Assembly: GCF_023091745.1 (NCBI RefSeq)
Contig: NC_068928.1
Location: forward strand, 10,868,001-10,932,000
Length of the DNA: 64,000 bases
DNA from: Budorcas taxicolor
Lineage: Eukaryota; Chordata; Mammalia; Artiodactyla; Bovidae
Reading direction: 5' to 3'
The position numbers and the translations under genes were made by a program. Below the pieces are notes generated by a model that was not told where the DNA came from, made no database searches, and saw nothing but the letters and a program-made list of their open reading frames with translations. Position 1 is the first letter of the stretch, and every line of letters begins with the position of its first letter. Of the stretch, positions 42,136 through 52,400 are shown in pieces.

Positions 42136-42413
42136 CTGCTGCTGCTGCTGCTGCTAAGTCGCTTCAGTCTTGTCTGACTCTGTGCGACCCCATAGACGGA
42201 AGCCCACCAAGCTCCCCCGTCCCTGGGATGCTCCAGGCAAGAACACTGGAGTGGGTTGCCATTTCCTTCTCCAATGCATGAAAGTGAAAAGTGAAAGGGA
42301 AGTCACTCGGTCGTGCCCGACTCTTAGCAACCCCATGGACTGCAGCTTACCAGGCTCCTCTGTCCATGGGATTTTCCAGGCAAGAGTACTGGAGTGGGGT
42401 GCCATTGCCTTCT
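42136..42413 (-). mobile_element. Bov-A2 SINE inside BovB
   Basis: Reversed Bov-A2: a (CTG)n tail at 42136-42155, then two A units (AAGTCGCTTCAGTCTTGTCT and AAGTCACTCGGTCGTGCCCG) joined by ATGCATGAAAGTGAAAAGTG. Short repeats CTGCATGT (near 42129) and CTGCATAT (near 42417) mark the target. Confidence 0.93.
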
Positions 42414-42897
42414 GCTCTGCATATTGAGGTTATTGATATTTCTCCAGACAATCTTGATTCGAGCTTGTGCTTCATCTGGTCCAGCATTTTTCACGATGTA
42501 CTCTGCATATAAGTTAAATAAGCAGGGTAACAGTATACAGCCTTGACATACTCTTTCTCAATTTGGAACCAGTCTGTTGATCCTTCTCCAGTTCTAACTG
42601 TTGCTTCCTGACCTGCATACAGATTTCTCAGGAGGCAGGTCAGGCGGTCTGGTATTCCCATCTCTTGGAGAATTTTCCACAGTTTCTTGTGATCCACACA
42701 GTCAAAGGCTTTGGCATAGTCAATAAAGCAAAAGTAGATGTTTTTCTGGAACTCTCTTGGTTTTTTGATGATCCGACTGATGTTGGCAGTTTGATCTCTG
42801 GTCCCTCTGCCTTCTCTAAATCCAGCTTGAACATCTGGAAATTCATGGTTCATGTACAGTTGAAGCTTGGCTTGGAGAATTTTGAGCATCACTTTTA
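42414..42897 (-). pseudogene. BovB, part 2 (RT region)
   Basis: Continues the RT-coding part; the minus frame 42491-42913 (140 codons) contains the BovB RT segment with KAFDCVDH and a GIPDRLTCLLRNLY stretch. In the intact family this region aligns DNA synthesis on the template. This copy lacks the endonuclease and is split by Bov-A2, so it is non-functional. Confidence 0.92.
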
Positions 42898-42918
42898 GGA
42901 AAGAGAATATCAAGTAGG

Positions 42919-43119
42919 AACTTCCCCAGTGGCTCAGCAGTAAAGAATTGGCCTACAATGCAGGAGATAAAGAGTTTGATCCCTGGATCAGGAACATCCC
43001 CCGGAGAAGGGAATGGCTGGCTACCCACTCCAGTATTTTTGCCTGGAGAATTTCATGGACAGCAGGCTACAGTCCATGGGGTCACAAAGAGTTGGACACG
43101 ACTGAGTATGTACACACAC
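42919..43119 (+). mobile_element. Bov-tA SINE
   Basis: GAACTTCCCCAGTGGCTCAG to TTGGACACGACTGAGTATGT. Target duplication AATATCAAGTAG (42907-42918) / AATATCAAATAG (43120-43131). Confidence 0.93.
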
Positions 43120-43131
43120 AATATCAAATAG

Positions 43132-44265
43132 CCAGGTAAGCAGCAAGAAATACCATAGGGAAAAAAACAAACAAACGGGAATTTTGATTACCCTCTGCTG
43201 ATAAGATAAAATGGAACAAAGGTGGCTGAGTAGGGTAGCATCCTAGAGAGACCCAGATAGAGTGCCCGGTCCCCTTGCTGTCCTAGAGGGGTGCCAAGGT
43301 ATGGAATCAGTATGGATAAGAAAATAAGGGGAGCCAATGAATAAGTAGAAGCAAAGGGGAAAGAAAGGACTAGAGCCTGGAGGAATTCCCAGCATGGAAG
43401 CAGATACCAGTGGACTTTGTTACAAGGCTCCCATGTCAGCTTGCATGGATTTGCCAAGTACAATAACACAATCTGAAAGGGAACAGACTGGAACAGAGAC
43501 AGTATACGGTGGCTCCAGCAGCAAAGAAATGGTCTTGAGATCTGAAGCAACTGGCTTGCTTGGTTCTTTCTATCAAGGATCTCCCACCTCTTAGAAGGTG
43601 ATGGTGACTGAAGGATTGGGGAATGGTTGATCTGAGACAGGTCAGGAGGTTGTTGGCCGTGTGTGTAATTTCTCACTTAAGACAGTGGGAAATGGCCATA
43701 TCATCGGAGCCAGCAGAACTGGGAAATAGCCAAGGAATCAAAATCCTGGAAGAGATTTTAGGAGAGTCTGGAGGGAAGATGTGAGTGATGGATGTCGTCC
43801 AGAACACTGGAAAGACTATAGCATTCTTGTGTAGAATAGCTAAGCCCTGTTCTTTTCTAGAACAGTTCTTTCCTAATCCATTGAGACTGTAAAGGGCCTA
43901 TAAACAGCGTGTGGTTGCTCATCTCCATACTAATTTTCTACCAAACCCACTTGCCCTTATGGTTTCCATTTCTATCCCATTGAACTGTACCTAGACTCGG
44001 CTGCTCAGCAGGTTTCTTTGGCCAGGTACTTCATTGAGATACTCTTCTGGGTCCTCTATTCCAGCTTTGATCCTTGACCAGATTTGCTATGACTCCATGC
44101 TCGGCAGCCTGTCTCATCCTGTCAACCTGGTTAACTCATCCCAGAACACCCCCTTGAAGCCTTCTTAGAGCTGGGCCCTCAGTGATGTTCCTTCCATTCC
44201 ATCTGGGAACCTGTAGAGTGTTGCCATACCACTGACCATGTCCTGCTGAATATCGAGATGTTCAG
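43132..44265. other. No supported gene; long minus frame
   Basis: About 1.1 kb without recognised repeats. The minus strand has a 162-codon open frame (43188-43676), the longest outside transposons here. It is rich in leucine, serine and proline with no domain I recognise, so a chance frame is the default. Confidence 0.35.
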
Positions 44266-44362
44266 GGACTTCCCTGGTGATCCAGTGGCTAAGACTCCAC
44301 ACTCCCAATAGAGGGGGCCCTGTTTTGAGCCCAGTCAGGGAACTAGATCCCATATGCTCCAG
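44266..44362 (+). mobile_element. CHR-type SINE, part 1
   Basis: GGGACTTCCCTGGTGATCCA to AACTAGATCCCATATGCTCC; the head and first body. It continues at 44875 after a BovB insertion. Confidence 0.9.
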
Positions 44363-44874
44363 CTAAACCTAGACAGCATATTAAAAAGCAGAGACATTAC
44401 TTTGCCAACAAAGGTCCATCTAGTCAAGGCTATGGTTTTTCCAGTGGTCATGTATGGATGTGAGAGTTGGACTGTGACGAAAGCTGAGTGCCGAAGAATT
44501 GATGCTTTTGAACTGTGGTGTTGGAGAAGACTCTTGAGTGTCCCTTGGACTGCAAGGAGATCCAACCAGTCCATCCTGAAGGAGATCAGCCCTGGGATTA
44601 CTTTGGAAGGAATGATGCTAAAGCTGAAACTCCAATACTTTGGTCACCTCATGCAAAGCGTTGACTCATTGGAAAATACTCTGATGGTGGGAGGGATTGG
44701 GGGCAGGAGGAGAAGGGGACGACAGAGGATGAGATGGCTGGATGGCATCACCGACTCGACGGACATGAGTTTGAGTGAACTCTGGGAGTTGGTGATGGAC
44801 AGGGAAGCCTGGCGTGCTGCGATTCATGGGGTCACAAAGAGTCGGACATGACTGAGCGACTGAACTGAACTGAA
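44363..44874 (+). mobile_element. BovB 3' end inside CHR SINE
   Basis: AAACCTAGACAGCATATTAA to ACTGAACTGAACTGAAG. The plus frame 44354-44851 (165 codons) is open through the C-terminal BovB protein region, with RRIDAFELWCWRRLLSVPW, suggesting a young copy. Confidence 0.93.
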
Positions 44875-44998
44875 GAGTTTATATGCCATGATTTTTTAAA
44901 AAATCCCACATGCCACAACAAAGATCCCACATGCCTCCACTAAGACCTGGTGCAGCCAAATAAATAAATAAATACTAAAAAGAGAATCATGATATTTG
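44875..44998 (+). mobile_element. CHR-type SINE, part 2
   Basis: GAGTTTATATGCCATGATTT, CCACATGCCTCCACTAAGAC, CTGGTGCAGCCAAATAAATA: the remaining body and tail of the split CHR. Confidence 0.85.
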
Positions 44999-45180
44999 GT
45001 TGGGGGAAATGTTTCCATTATGGCAAAGGAATCCATAGATGTTTTAGGAAGATAGGAATAGCTACATTTTCCAAAATGGTAAGTAATACAAGAAAACCCA
45101 TTTACCCCACCACTAACCTTGAATATCCTTTATAATTACATTTCCAGAACAAAACAAGGAAAATTTTTCTTTCTGTCATT

Positions 45181-45770
45181 CACTTTATTCAAAGATACCA
45201 TGTATAGGAAAATACATGAATCTTAAGTGTACAGCTGGATGGATTTTTGCAAAGTGTACACACTGGTTTAATCAGTACCCAGATTAAGAAACAAAATGTT
45301 ATCAGCATCCAGTCCTCTCGTATCCCCACCTGATTACCACTCCCCATATGGTAACCACTTTTCTGACTTCTACCAACATTGATCAGTTTTTTCTGTTTTA
45401 GAATTTCATACAAGTGGAATATATGCTGTGTGTTCTTTTGTATGTGGCTTTTTCGAGTCAACATTGTATCTGGAAGATTCATCCATGTTGTTGTGCATAG
45501 CAGTAGTCTGTTCTTTTTCAGTATTATATAGTGTATTATATGAATATACTGCTCTTTGTTCATCCCACTGCTGTTGGACATTTGGATTGTTTCCAGTTTT
45601 TAGCTATTATGAATAGTCCTGCTATGAGCATTTTTGTACATATCTTTTGATAAACATATGTATGCATGTCTGTTATGAATATTACCTAGGAGTAGAACCC
45701 AATATTGTACATGTGTTCATTTTTAGTAGATATTGCTAAGCATTTGTTGTAACCAAGGATTTTTTTAAAA
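45181..45770 (-). mobile_element. Old L1M 3' end, long fragment
   Basis: CACTTTATTCAAAGATACCA, TCTTAAGTGTACAGCTGGAT, GATTAAGAAACAAAATGTTA, TTCATCCATGTTGTTGTGCA, TTGGATTGTTTCCAGTTTTT and ACCTAGGAGTAGAACCC follow the full order of the reversed L1M 3' region. Confidence 0.85.
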
Positions 45771-45837
45771 TCCCTCCTAAATCCTTGGGATCCAGAAGGA
45801 AAGGGGTGCAGAAGTAAGCAGATAGAAATTTGGCTGG

Positions 45838-46050
45838 CAGAGACTTCTGTGGTCCAGGGGCTAAGACTCCAAGCTTCCAATGCAGGGGGTCCAGGTTCAG
45901 TCCCTGGTGAGGGAACTAGATCCCACATACAGCATCTAAAGAACCCCTATGCCACAACGAGGATCGAAGATCCCACATGTGACAACTAAGACCCGGTGCA
46001 TCCAAATAAACGAAATAAATATGTACATAAATATTATTAAAAAAGAAAAA
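45838..46050 (+). mobile_element. CHR-type SINE
   Basis: CAGAGACTTCTGTGGTCCAG to CAAATAAACGAAATAAATAT, with an internal ACATACAGCATCTAAAGAAC. Confidence 0.9.
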
Positions 46051-47171
46051 ATTGACTGCAGCCCCAGCAAGTGCAAGTTAAAAGCAACTCTTCCCTCTCC
46101 TTTGTCACTTTTTTTTTTTTGGTCAGGTAGTTTTCTTTCCAAAGGCACAGAGCTTGGAAAATAGATGCCATCCAGGTGCAGTTGGCAGGTGGAATTCTGC
46201 AATGCTAGGGCTTAGTATGAAGAGTCTCGGCTAAGTCAATATAGGATACCAAGCCAGAGGAATTAGAACAACTGAAAACTGGGCAAGAGGTCAAAGTCCA
46301 AGCGGCCTGAAGGAGAAAGTAGAGTCCCGTGAAGAAGGGTTGACACAACAGAAGAGAGAGATGCCGACGTAGGTTGGTGTGTAGGGTCAAGAATCCAGGG
46401 TGAGAAGAGAAAGAGCAAGGAGGGGAAGAGTGAATGGCAATAGGTGTGTGTGTACACCAGCCTGGGGTTGAATGAGAATGCTCAATTGAATTTAAAGAAG
46501 TGAAAAAGACAAAACAAGACAAAATAATCTCATCCTACTGAAAACCAAAGCTGAGTAAGCCTTGTCTGGAAATGTCTTGTGAGGATAATTGCAAACTTCT
46601 GGGAACTTGAATGGAGAATTGTGGGGGTGGAACAAGTATGGAGTTTTCTGTCAGAGATGTAATGTTTGTGTAACACACGTCTCTCCAGGCCACTCCGGTT
46701 TGATGGTAAAACTGGATAATATGGAGAGAAGCAGCCTCCACGGGGAGATTGTTGGAATCTCAAGTCCCCTCTGTATCTCTCAAGGATACATGGGGGGAGG
46801 GGACGTCTCACATGCATTTCTGAGTGGCCATTCACTGACTCATATCACTAACCACAGCCGGCGTGCAGCAACTTCTCTGCTGAAGCAGAGAGAGATGCCT
46901 TCCTCCCACCTGGTTCCATAATTAAGCCACAGAAAAGGGTGATTTGGGGGCCCTGTTTCTTTGGGTGCCTTTAATGGTACAGCATTTTCATTTGACTTTG
47001 TTTTCCACTTGAACAAAACACTGAGATGGCAATGTGAGTGACTTCACAATGTGCCCTACTCAAAAATCATCTCTCCTTGTTGACCTCCCCAACCCACTCC
47101 TGTAATTCCTAATATTGTATAATAATGCTAATATACGTGTGATAATATTAATATATAATAATTCCTGATAA
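46051..47171. other. No recognised feature
   Basis: No repeat or exon recognised. Overlapping frames near 46530-46921 (110 plus, 101 minus codons) lack known domains. A short GT run lies at 46445-46454. Confidence 0.35.
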
Positions 47172-47312
47172 TACTTACTAGCTGTGTAACCTGAAGCAAG
47201 TTACTCAGCCTCTCTAATATTTAAATTTCTCGTGGGTAATATAGCAAGAAAAAGACCTACCTTTCAGAGTTACCGTGAGAATTACATGAGATAATATGTA
47301 AAGAGCTCAGGG
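47172..47312 (+). mobile_element. MIR, plus strand
   Basis: TACTAGCTGTGTAACCTGAA, GCAAGTTACTCAGCCTCTCT, GTGAGAATTACATGAGATAA and ATGTAAAGAGCTCAGG: MIR core in order, lacking head and end. Confidence 0.85.
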
Positions 47313-47940
47313 AAGGGGATACTTCCACAGTGTCTTTCTTATCACCCTTGGTGTTCCCCTGCCCCCACGAGAGGAGTGACCAGTCTGGTGGATTGGATTC
47401 CTAACCAGGCCATTTCCCAGCAGTTAAGGTCAGGCATGATGCGTTGGATCATGCATGTGGGTATGGTGCCCTCCAGGTTCTTCTCCCTTTGTGCTCATGG
47501 GACTGAGTGACACGCCAACCCAGGCATGCTCTCAGGCTCAGAGAGAGAAGTCAGCTAGTCTGTAGTTAAACTGTGCAGCCTGGCTCAGCCAGTGTCCATT
47601 TTGATTAGGCAGGATCCTAGCTGTCCTGGTGGTCACATAGTTTTAATTTTGCCGATGAGAAAGGCCCTGTAAGCATCTAGTTCTAGGCACGTGGCCTCAG
47701 ATTACCTTATCAGACTGTGCAAGCTTAGCTAAAATTCAGGTGTCATTCTTCTTCTGCCACTGTCTCCTGTGGCTAGTTCTCTCTCCAGACCAAAAATGTA
47801 GGGGCGGGCATGGCTGCAGTCTAAGGTAGGATCTGGTGTTCTTAAGCGTTTTTAAGAATACCAGAACCCTACCTTGATTCTGGTGTTCTTAACCAATGAG
47901 ACTCGAAACCAACCATAACCTTAACAGTATTAATAATAGC
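47313..47940. other. No recognised feature
   Basis: Unique-looking sequence with no coding frame of note. Confidence 0.4.
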
Positions 47941-47948
47941 AGTGTTTT

Positions 47949-48330
47949 GGTTATCTATGACTGCTTACTAAACCACTCCAAAATGTAGTGGCTTAAAACA
48001 AGTCTCTTTTTATTTTTTAATTTCTCATAGTTCTGTGAGTTGACTGGTTGGGGCTCTGCTGGTCAGTTCTGCTCGTCTCATTTGGGTCTCTCACATGCTG
48101 TAGTCAGATGGCAGCTAGGGCTGAAACCTCCAGGATGGCTTCACTCCTGGGTCTGACACCTTGTCGGGGATGTCTGGAAGGCCAGACCCAGCAATGGATG
48201 TTGGCAAGGCAAGACCTCACTTTCTCACCAGATAAACCCAGGGCTTCTCTGTCTCTGTGTGAACTTATCAAGTGGTGCTCAAGGCTTCTGAGAGAAGGAA
48301 AGTAGAAGCTACCAGACATTCTTAAAGCTT
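47949..48330 (-). mobile_element. Old LTR-like repeat, part 1
   Basis: TTGGTTATCTATGACTGCTT, AAAATGTAGTGGCTTAAAAC, AGTTCTGTGAGTTGACTGGT and GTCTCTCACATGCTGTAGTC match an old mammalian LTR-like interspersed repeat (MaLR-like; family uncertain). It continues after BovB (48543) and after CHR (48791). Confidence 0.55.
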
Positions 48331-48542
48331 AGAGCTGACTCATTGGGAAAGACCCTGATGCTGGGAAAGATTGAGGGCAGGAGGAGAAGGGAGAGACAGA
48401 AAATGAGATGGTTGGAAGGCATCAGTGACTCAATGGACGTGAGTTTGAGCAAATTCCAGGAGACAGTGTAGGACAGGGAAGCCTGGCGTGCTGCAGTCCA
48501 TGGAATCACAAAGAGTCAGACACGACTTCACGACTGAACAGC
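48331..48542 (+). mobile_element. BovB 3' end in old repeat
   Basis: AGAGCTGACTCATTGGGAAA to ACACGACTTCACGACTGAAC. Related short words AAAGCTT before and AAGGCTT after may be the duplicated target. Confidence 0.9.
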
Positions 48543-48606
48543 AACCAAGGCTTGGAACAGACACAGTGCCACTTCTGCCATTACTATTCTTTAAAACAAG
48601 TCTCAG
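48543..48606 (-). mobile_element. Old LTR-like repeat, part 2
   Basis: AAGGCTTGGAACAGACACAG, then TGCCACTTCTGCCATTACTA continues the repeat between the BovB and the CHR. Confidence 0.5.
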
Positions 48607-48790
48607 GGACTTCCCTGGTGTTCCAGTGATTCAGACTTCGCTTTCCAATGCAGGGGGTGCAGGTTCAATCCCTGGTCAGGAAGCTAAGATCCCACATGCC
48701 TCGAGGCCAAAAAACAATATAAAACAGAAGCAATGCTGTAACAACAAATTCAATAAAGACTTTAAATATGATCCACACATTAAAAAAAAA
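48607..48790 (+). mobile_element. CHR-type SINE with long 3' tail
   Basis: GGGACTTCCCTGGTGTTCCA; the distinctive tail AAACAGAAGCAATGCTGTAA, then ATTCAATAAAGACTTTAAAT pairs it with the copy at 7899-8066. Confidence 0.92.
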
Positions 48791-48840
48791 AAGTCCCCTG
48801 ATTCAAGGGGAAGGACTAAATAAGGGTACAAACATTAGTA
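48791..48840 (-). mobile_element. Old LTR-like repeat, part 3
   Basis: CCCCTGATTCAAGGGGAAGG continues the repeat after the CHR insertion. Confidence 0.4.
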
Positions 48841-49012
48841 AGTATGGTTGATTGGGGGTCATCAATATAACTGCTATTCATAAGAAATAGTTTCATTTGC
48901 AGTCTCTGAATTCAGTAAATGTACACCAGGATTTACCTCTCTTTTGATTCAGGATAAGTTTTTTCTACATGTGGTACACTCTCCACAAAGTGTTTCCTGA
49001 GAGATGGGGGTC

Positions 49013-49207
49013 TTAGTGTATGTATGCATACTAAGTCACTTCAGTTGTGTCCGACTCTTTCCAACCCTTTGGACTGTATCCCTCCAGGCTTCTCTATCCA
49101 TGGGATTCTCCAGGCAAGAATACTGGAGTGGGTTGCCATGCCAGCCTCCAGGGGACTCATGCAGTGGCAGGTGGGTTCTTTACCACTAGCACCACCTGGG
49201 ATGCCCT
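49013..49207 (-). mobile_element. Bov-tA SINE
   Basis: ACTAAGTCACTTCAGTTGTG to TAGCACCACCTGGGATGCCC. A deletion shortens the central part (CAGGGGACTCATGCAGTGGC). Confidence 0.9.
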
Positions 49208-49319
49208 ATAGGACTGGTTATATACCCCAACATATCCAGTCACTATCCTTTGTACATGGTTTAATTTACAGTCATGCAAATAAACCCTCTGTTGACCCAC
49301 CCTCTAAAATTTGACCTCA

Positions 49320-49415
49320 TAGAGTTGTGTAGAGGATTAAATAATATCACTTATGTAAATTGCTTGGCACTGTGTGTCAGTGAGAACTCAATGATGGTAA
49401 TTATTATTTTATTAT
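49320..49415 (+). mobile_element. MIR 3' fragment
   Basis: TAGAGGATTAAATAATATCA, TTGCTTGGCACTGTGTGTCA and GAGAACTCAATGATGGTAAT follow MIR core and tail. Confidence 0.6.
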
Positions 49416-49770
49416 TACCAGGCTCCCTAATATATTGGGCTGGCCTTGGTAAAAAAATGTAATGAGATGACTTTGAGAAGTCACAATTTGCCAGGGCATG
49501 TGAGTGATGAATACCCAAGAAATCAGGTGAAATCGCTAACCTGAGAAAATGGGGACAGAACAGCTTATCAGCTGCCCACATGGAAGATGAAAAGAGAATC
49601 CACAAGTGCAAGAAGTGCCAGAAAAACAACAACAACAAGAAAAAATAGAAATTGTCTGAGGTCAAATGAATAGGAGAAAGAAATTTAGAGGAGAGATATC
49701 AGAATGAAAGGAAGAACCATATATAAACCACATTTATTTCTTAGTCGGCAGTAGGCCCCCAGCAGGCGAT

Positions 49771-50092
49771 GAGAGTGAAAAGTGAAAGTCGCTCAGTCTT
49801 GTCTGACTCTTTGCAACCCCATGGACTATATAGTCCATGAAATTCTCCAAGCCTGAATACTGGAGTGGGTAGCCTTTCCCTTTTCCAGGGGATCTTCCCA
49901 ACCCAGGGGTCAAACCCAGGTCTCCCGCATTGCAGGTGGATTCTTTACCAGCTGAGTCACAAGGGAAGCCCAAGAATACTGGAGTGTGTAACCTTTCTCT
50001 TCTCCAGGGGATCTTCCCAGCCCAGGAATCGAACCAGGGTCTCCCACATTGCAGGCAGACTCTTTACCAACTGAGCTATCATAAGGACAAGC
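49771..50092 (-). mobile_element. Bov-tA SINE, extended chimeric copy
   Basis: Reversed unit AAAGTCGCTCAGTCTTGTCT to TGAGTCACAAGGGAAGCC, followed directly by a second partial unit (AAGAATACTGGAGTGTGTAA to AACTGAGCTATCATAAGGAC). Two tRNA-like heads share one 3' end, the mirror of the arrangement at 32943-33152. Confidence 0.9.
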
Positions 50093-51182
50093 TAATAGAG
50101 ATTGCCTGAAGAGGGGAATGAGATGAGGAGCTGCCAGGAACCAGCTTGCAAGAAAGGCAGAGCCAGGTACTGATTAGACCAAGAGACCAGTGGGACCCGT
50201 GTTCCCTTTGGAGTGGTATCAACCTTTCAACACAACCGATTATGGAGAACCCAGACAGCGAAAGGCAAAGGGAAAAAACAGCCCTTGGAAGGTAAGAAAT
50301 CAGTTTTGTCCAGAGTGAGGAACCTGAGCCAGTCAAAACAGCTTTGGTCTCATCATGATTACAGTGTTAGCGTTTAGTCAGTTTATAACTCACTATCTAG
50401 AAATTTCCTTTCCCCACATTTGTTACTCTAGTCTTCCTCTTAGTTCTCCTAGAAAAACAAAAACAAGAGCTAATAATCCATTCGAGAACAAAGAGATTAA
50501 AAAAGATTTAAATAAAGTCATAGGGGCAAAAAGCATTTTAGACTTATAAGTATGCTACAAATGTGAAATGCTATTATTAAGGGAAGTAGATTCAAGTGTC
50601 ACTCAGAGAGGGAGTGTGTTAGAGCCCCATGACTGAGGTGAGCAGTTCTAAAGCTGAAGACAGTGGGGAGTTGTAAAAACCACAGAGAGACCGTAGTAAA
50701 ACCTTTGCTAATTATAGACCTTCTGAGCCCCACTCCAATACTCACCCCCCAAACTCACCTCTGTCCCTTCTCTCAACAGCTTTGAGAGAGAAAGTACTTG
50801 GTATTATTTACATTCAACTAAATTTGTGAACTGAAGTTGCAAGGAAAAAGACTTGAGTACTTAACCACTGCATTAAGTTAATAAACAAATATCTAGACAC
50901 AGGTAATTCAGAAAGAAGTGCCGAGAGCGAATCATCATCATCACTCCTAATTTCATTTGCATCAGAGAAAGAAGAATTTTTGAACAGAAGGGGAGCAAAA
51001 TTTATGGAGAAATACTTCAGTAGTGGGCTGAAAGGAGGGCAGTCATAGTGATAGTTTAGATAGGAGGGTCTTGTAGGGATTTTGGTGCTAAGTTAGCCTG
51101 AAACTGCAAAGCCATAGAAATGTATCAGAAAAGATGTTTGACTTTGTCTATGAGATTCAATATAAATTTCACATATTCTTTA
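50093..51182. other. No recognised feature
   Basis: Over 1 kb with no repeat or coding signature. Confidence 0.4.
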
Positions 51183-51305
51183 ATTCGGCAAGTATTTGTT
51201 GCGTACTTATACATATGGTACTCTCTGCCCTCATGGAACTTATATTCTGGAGGGTGAGGCAGAAAATGAAATAATACATAAACACATATTTAAATACGTT
51301 TTCAG
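51183..51305. repeat. Ancient repeat-like fragment
   Basis: GGCAAGTATTTGTTGCGTAC, then CTCTCTGCCCTCATGGAACT and TTATATTCTGGAGGGTGAGG: the same ancient type as 2717-2880 and 32165-32290. Confidence 0.45.
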
Positions 51306-51467
51306 GGAATGATAAATTCTATGAAGATAATTAATTTGGAAAAGGGGATGGAGAATAATTGCATACTCACAGTGTATTTGTTTCCTCTACACTTAGCACA
51401 GGAAGGCACATTCTGCTTTCATACTCCCTCCCTTGTTTGCATGTGTGACGCACGCCATTGCCTGATT

Positions 51468-51693
51468 TTATTTACTTACTTAATTCTGGCTGCACTGGGT
51501 CTTCCTTGCTTGGGCCTCTTGTTGAGGTGACTTCTCTCTTGCAGAGCATCAGGCTCTAGGGTGCTCAGGCTTCAGGAATAGTAACCTCAGGCTTAGTGGC
51601 CCTGCAGCATGTGGGATCTTCTCTGACCACGGATCAAACCGTGCCCCCTTCATTGGCAGGTGGATTTTTAACCACTGGACCACCAGGGAAGTC
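51468..51693 (-). mobile_element. CHR-type SINE
   Basis: TTACTTACTTAATTCTGGCT to ACTGGACCACCAGGGAAGTC. The perfect 13-bp target duplication CCATTGCCTGATT lies at 51455-51467 and 51694-51706. Confidence 0.95.
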
Positions 51694-52004
51694 CCATTGC
51701 CTGATTCAAAATGCTACTTTTATCATGACACTTTTCTACTCCGAAACCTTCAGTGACTTCCTATTGCCTTTTTTAAAAAACAAAGTTTAAAATAGTGTAT
51801 CTATCTATAGCTGAATCTTCTTTATTGATTAATATTATTTTTTCTCCTAGATCTTACTAAAGACATGTGGTTATTATTAACCTCAACAACCTTACAGGAA
51901 AGATGGTAATAAATAGTCAACTACATTTATGACACTCCAAATCTTTGAACTATGGAATCACTAAATGCCAGCTTATGAATGACCTTGAAGTCTGTTGAGA
52001 TCAA

Positions 52005-52104
52005 CTCCTGTTTTTCACACGCAAGGAAACGAGCAAATAAATTGCTTATACGTGGATGCCCAGCCAAGTAAGGCCCTATTAAAACTAGAATTCAGCCCTT
52101 CTTT
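52005..52104 (-). mobile_element. MIR, minus strand, part 1
   Basis: ACTCCTGTTTTTCACACGCA, AGGAAACGAGCAAATAAATT and CTAGAATTCAGCCC resemble reversed MIR core; part 2 follows the CHR at 52229-52260. Confidence 0.6.
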
Positions 52105-52228
52105 TTATTTTATTTCTTTTTGGTTATGTCGGCTCTTCATTGCAGCATACAGGCAACAAGGGATTGAACCCATGTCCCCTGCTTTAGAAGGCAGATTCTT
52201 AACCAGGGAAGTCTTGAACCCACCTCTT
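52105..52228 (-). mobile_element. CHR-type SINE, internally deleted
   Basis: TTTTGGTTATGTCGGCTCTT to AGGCAGATTCTTAACCAGGG. The CACTGGACCAC block of the head is missing. Nearby CAGCCCTTCTT and CCACCTCTTCT may be diverged target copies. Confidence 0.8.
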
Positions 52229-52261
52229 CTGATTCCCACTTTCCTTTCCATTACACTATGT
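52229..52261 (-). mobile_element. MIR, minus strand, part 2
   Basis: TGATTCCCACTTTCCTTTCC, then ATTACACTATGTCA is the reversed MIR head. Confidence 0.6.
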
Positions 52262-52267
52262 CATACA

Positions 52268-52287
52268 TACATATATATATATATATT
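52268..52287. repeat. (TA)n microsatellite
   Basis: About nine TA units preceded by CATACATACA. Confidence 0.9.
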
Positions 52288-52341
52288 TCTACATGGTTTA
52301 ATCAGAGCACATATGCTATATTGTGTCTCTTCTGTTTATAT

Positions 52342-52400
52342 GGGCTTCCCTTGTGGCTCAGATGGTAAAGAATCTGCCTGCAATATGGGAGACCTGGGTT
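52342..52400 (+). mobile_element. Bov-tA tRNA-like head only
   Basis: GGGCTTCCCTTGTGGCTCAG to GGGAGACCTGGGTTT, then unrelated sequence. Only the head survives; LINE-driven insertions normally lose the 5' side, so this reflects internal priming or later deletion. Confidence 0.88.
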
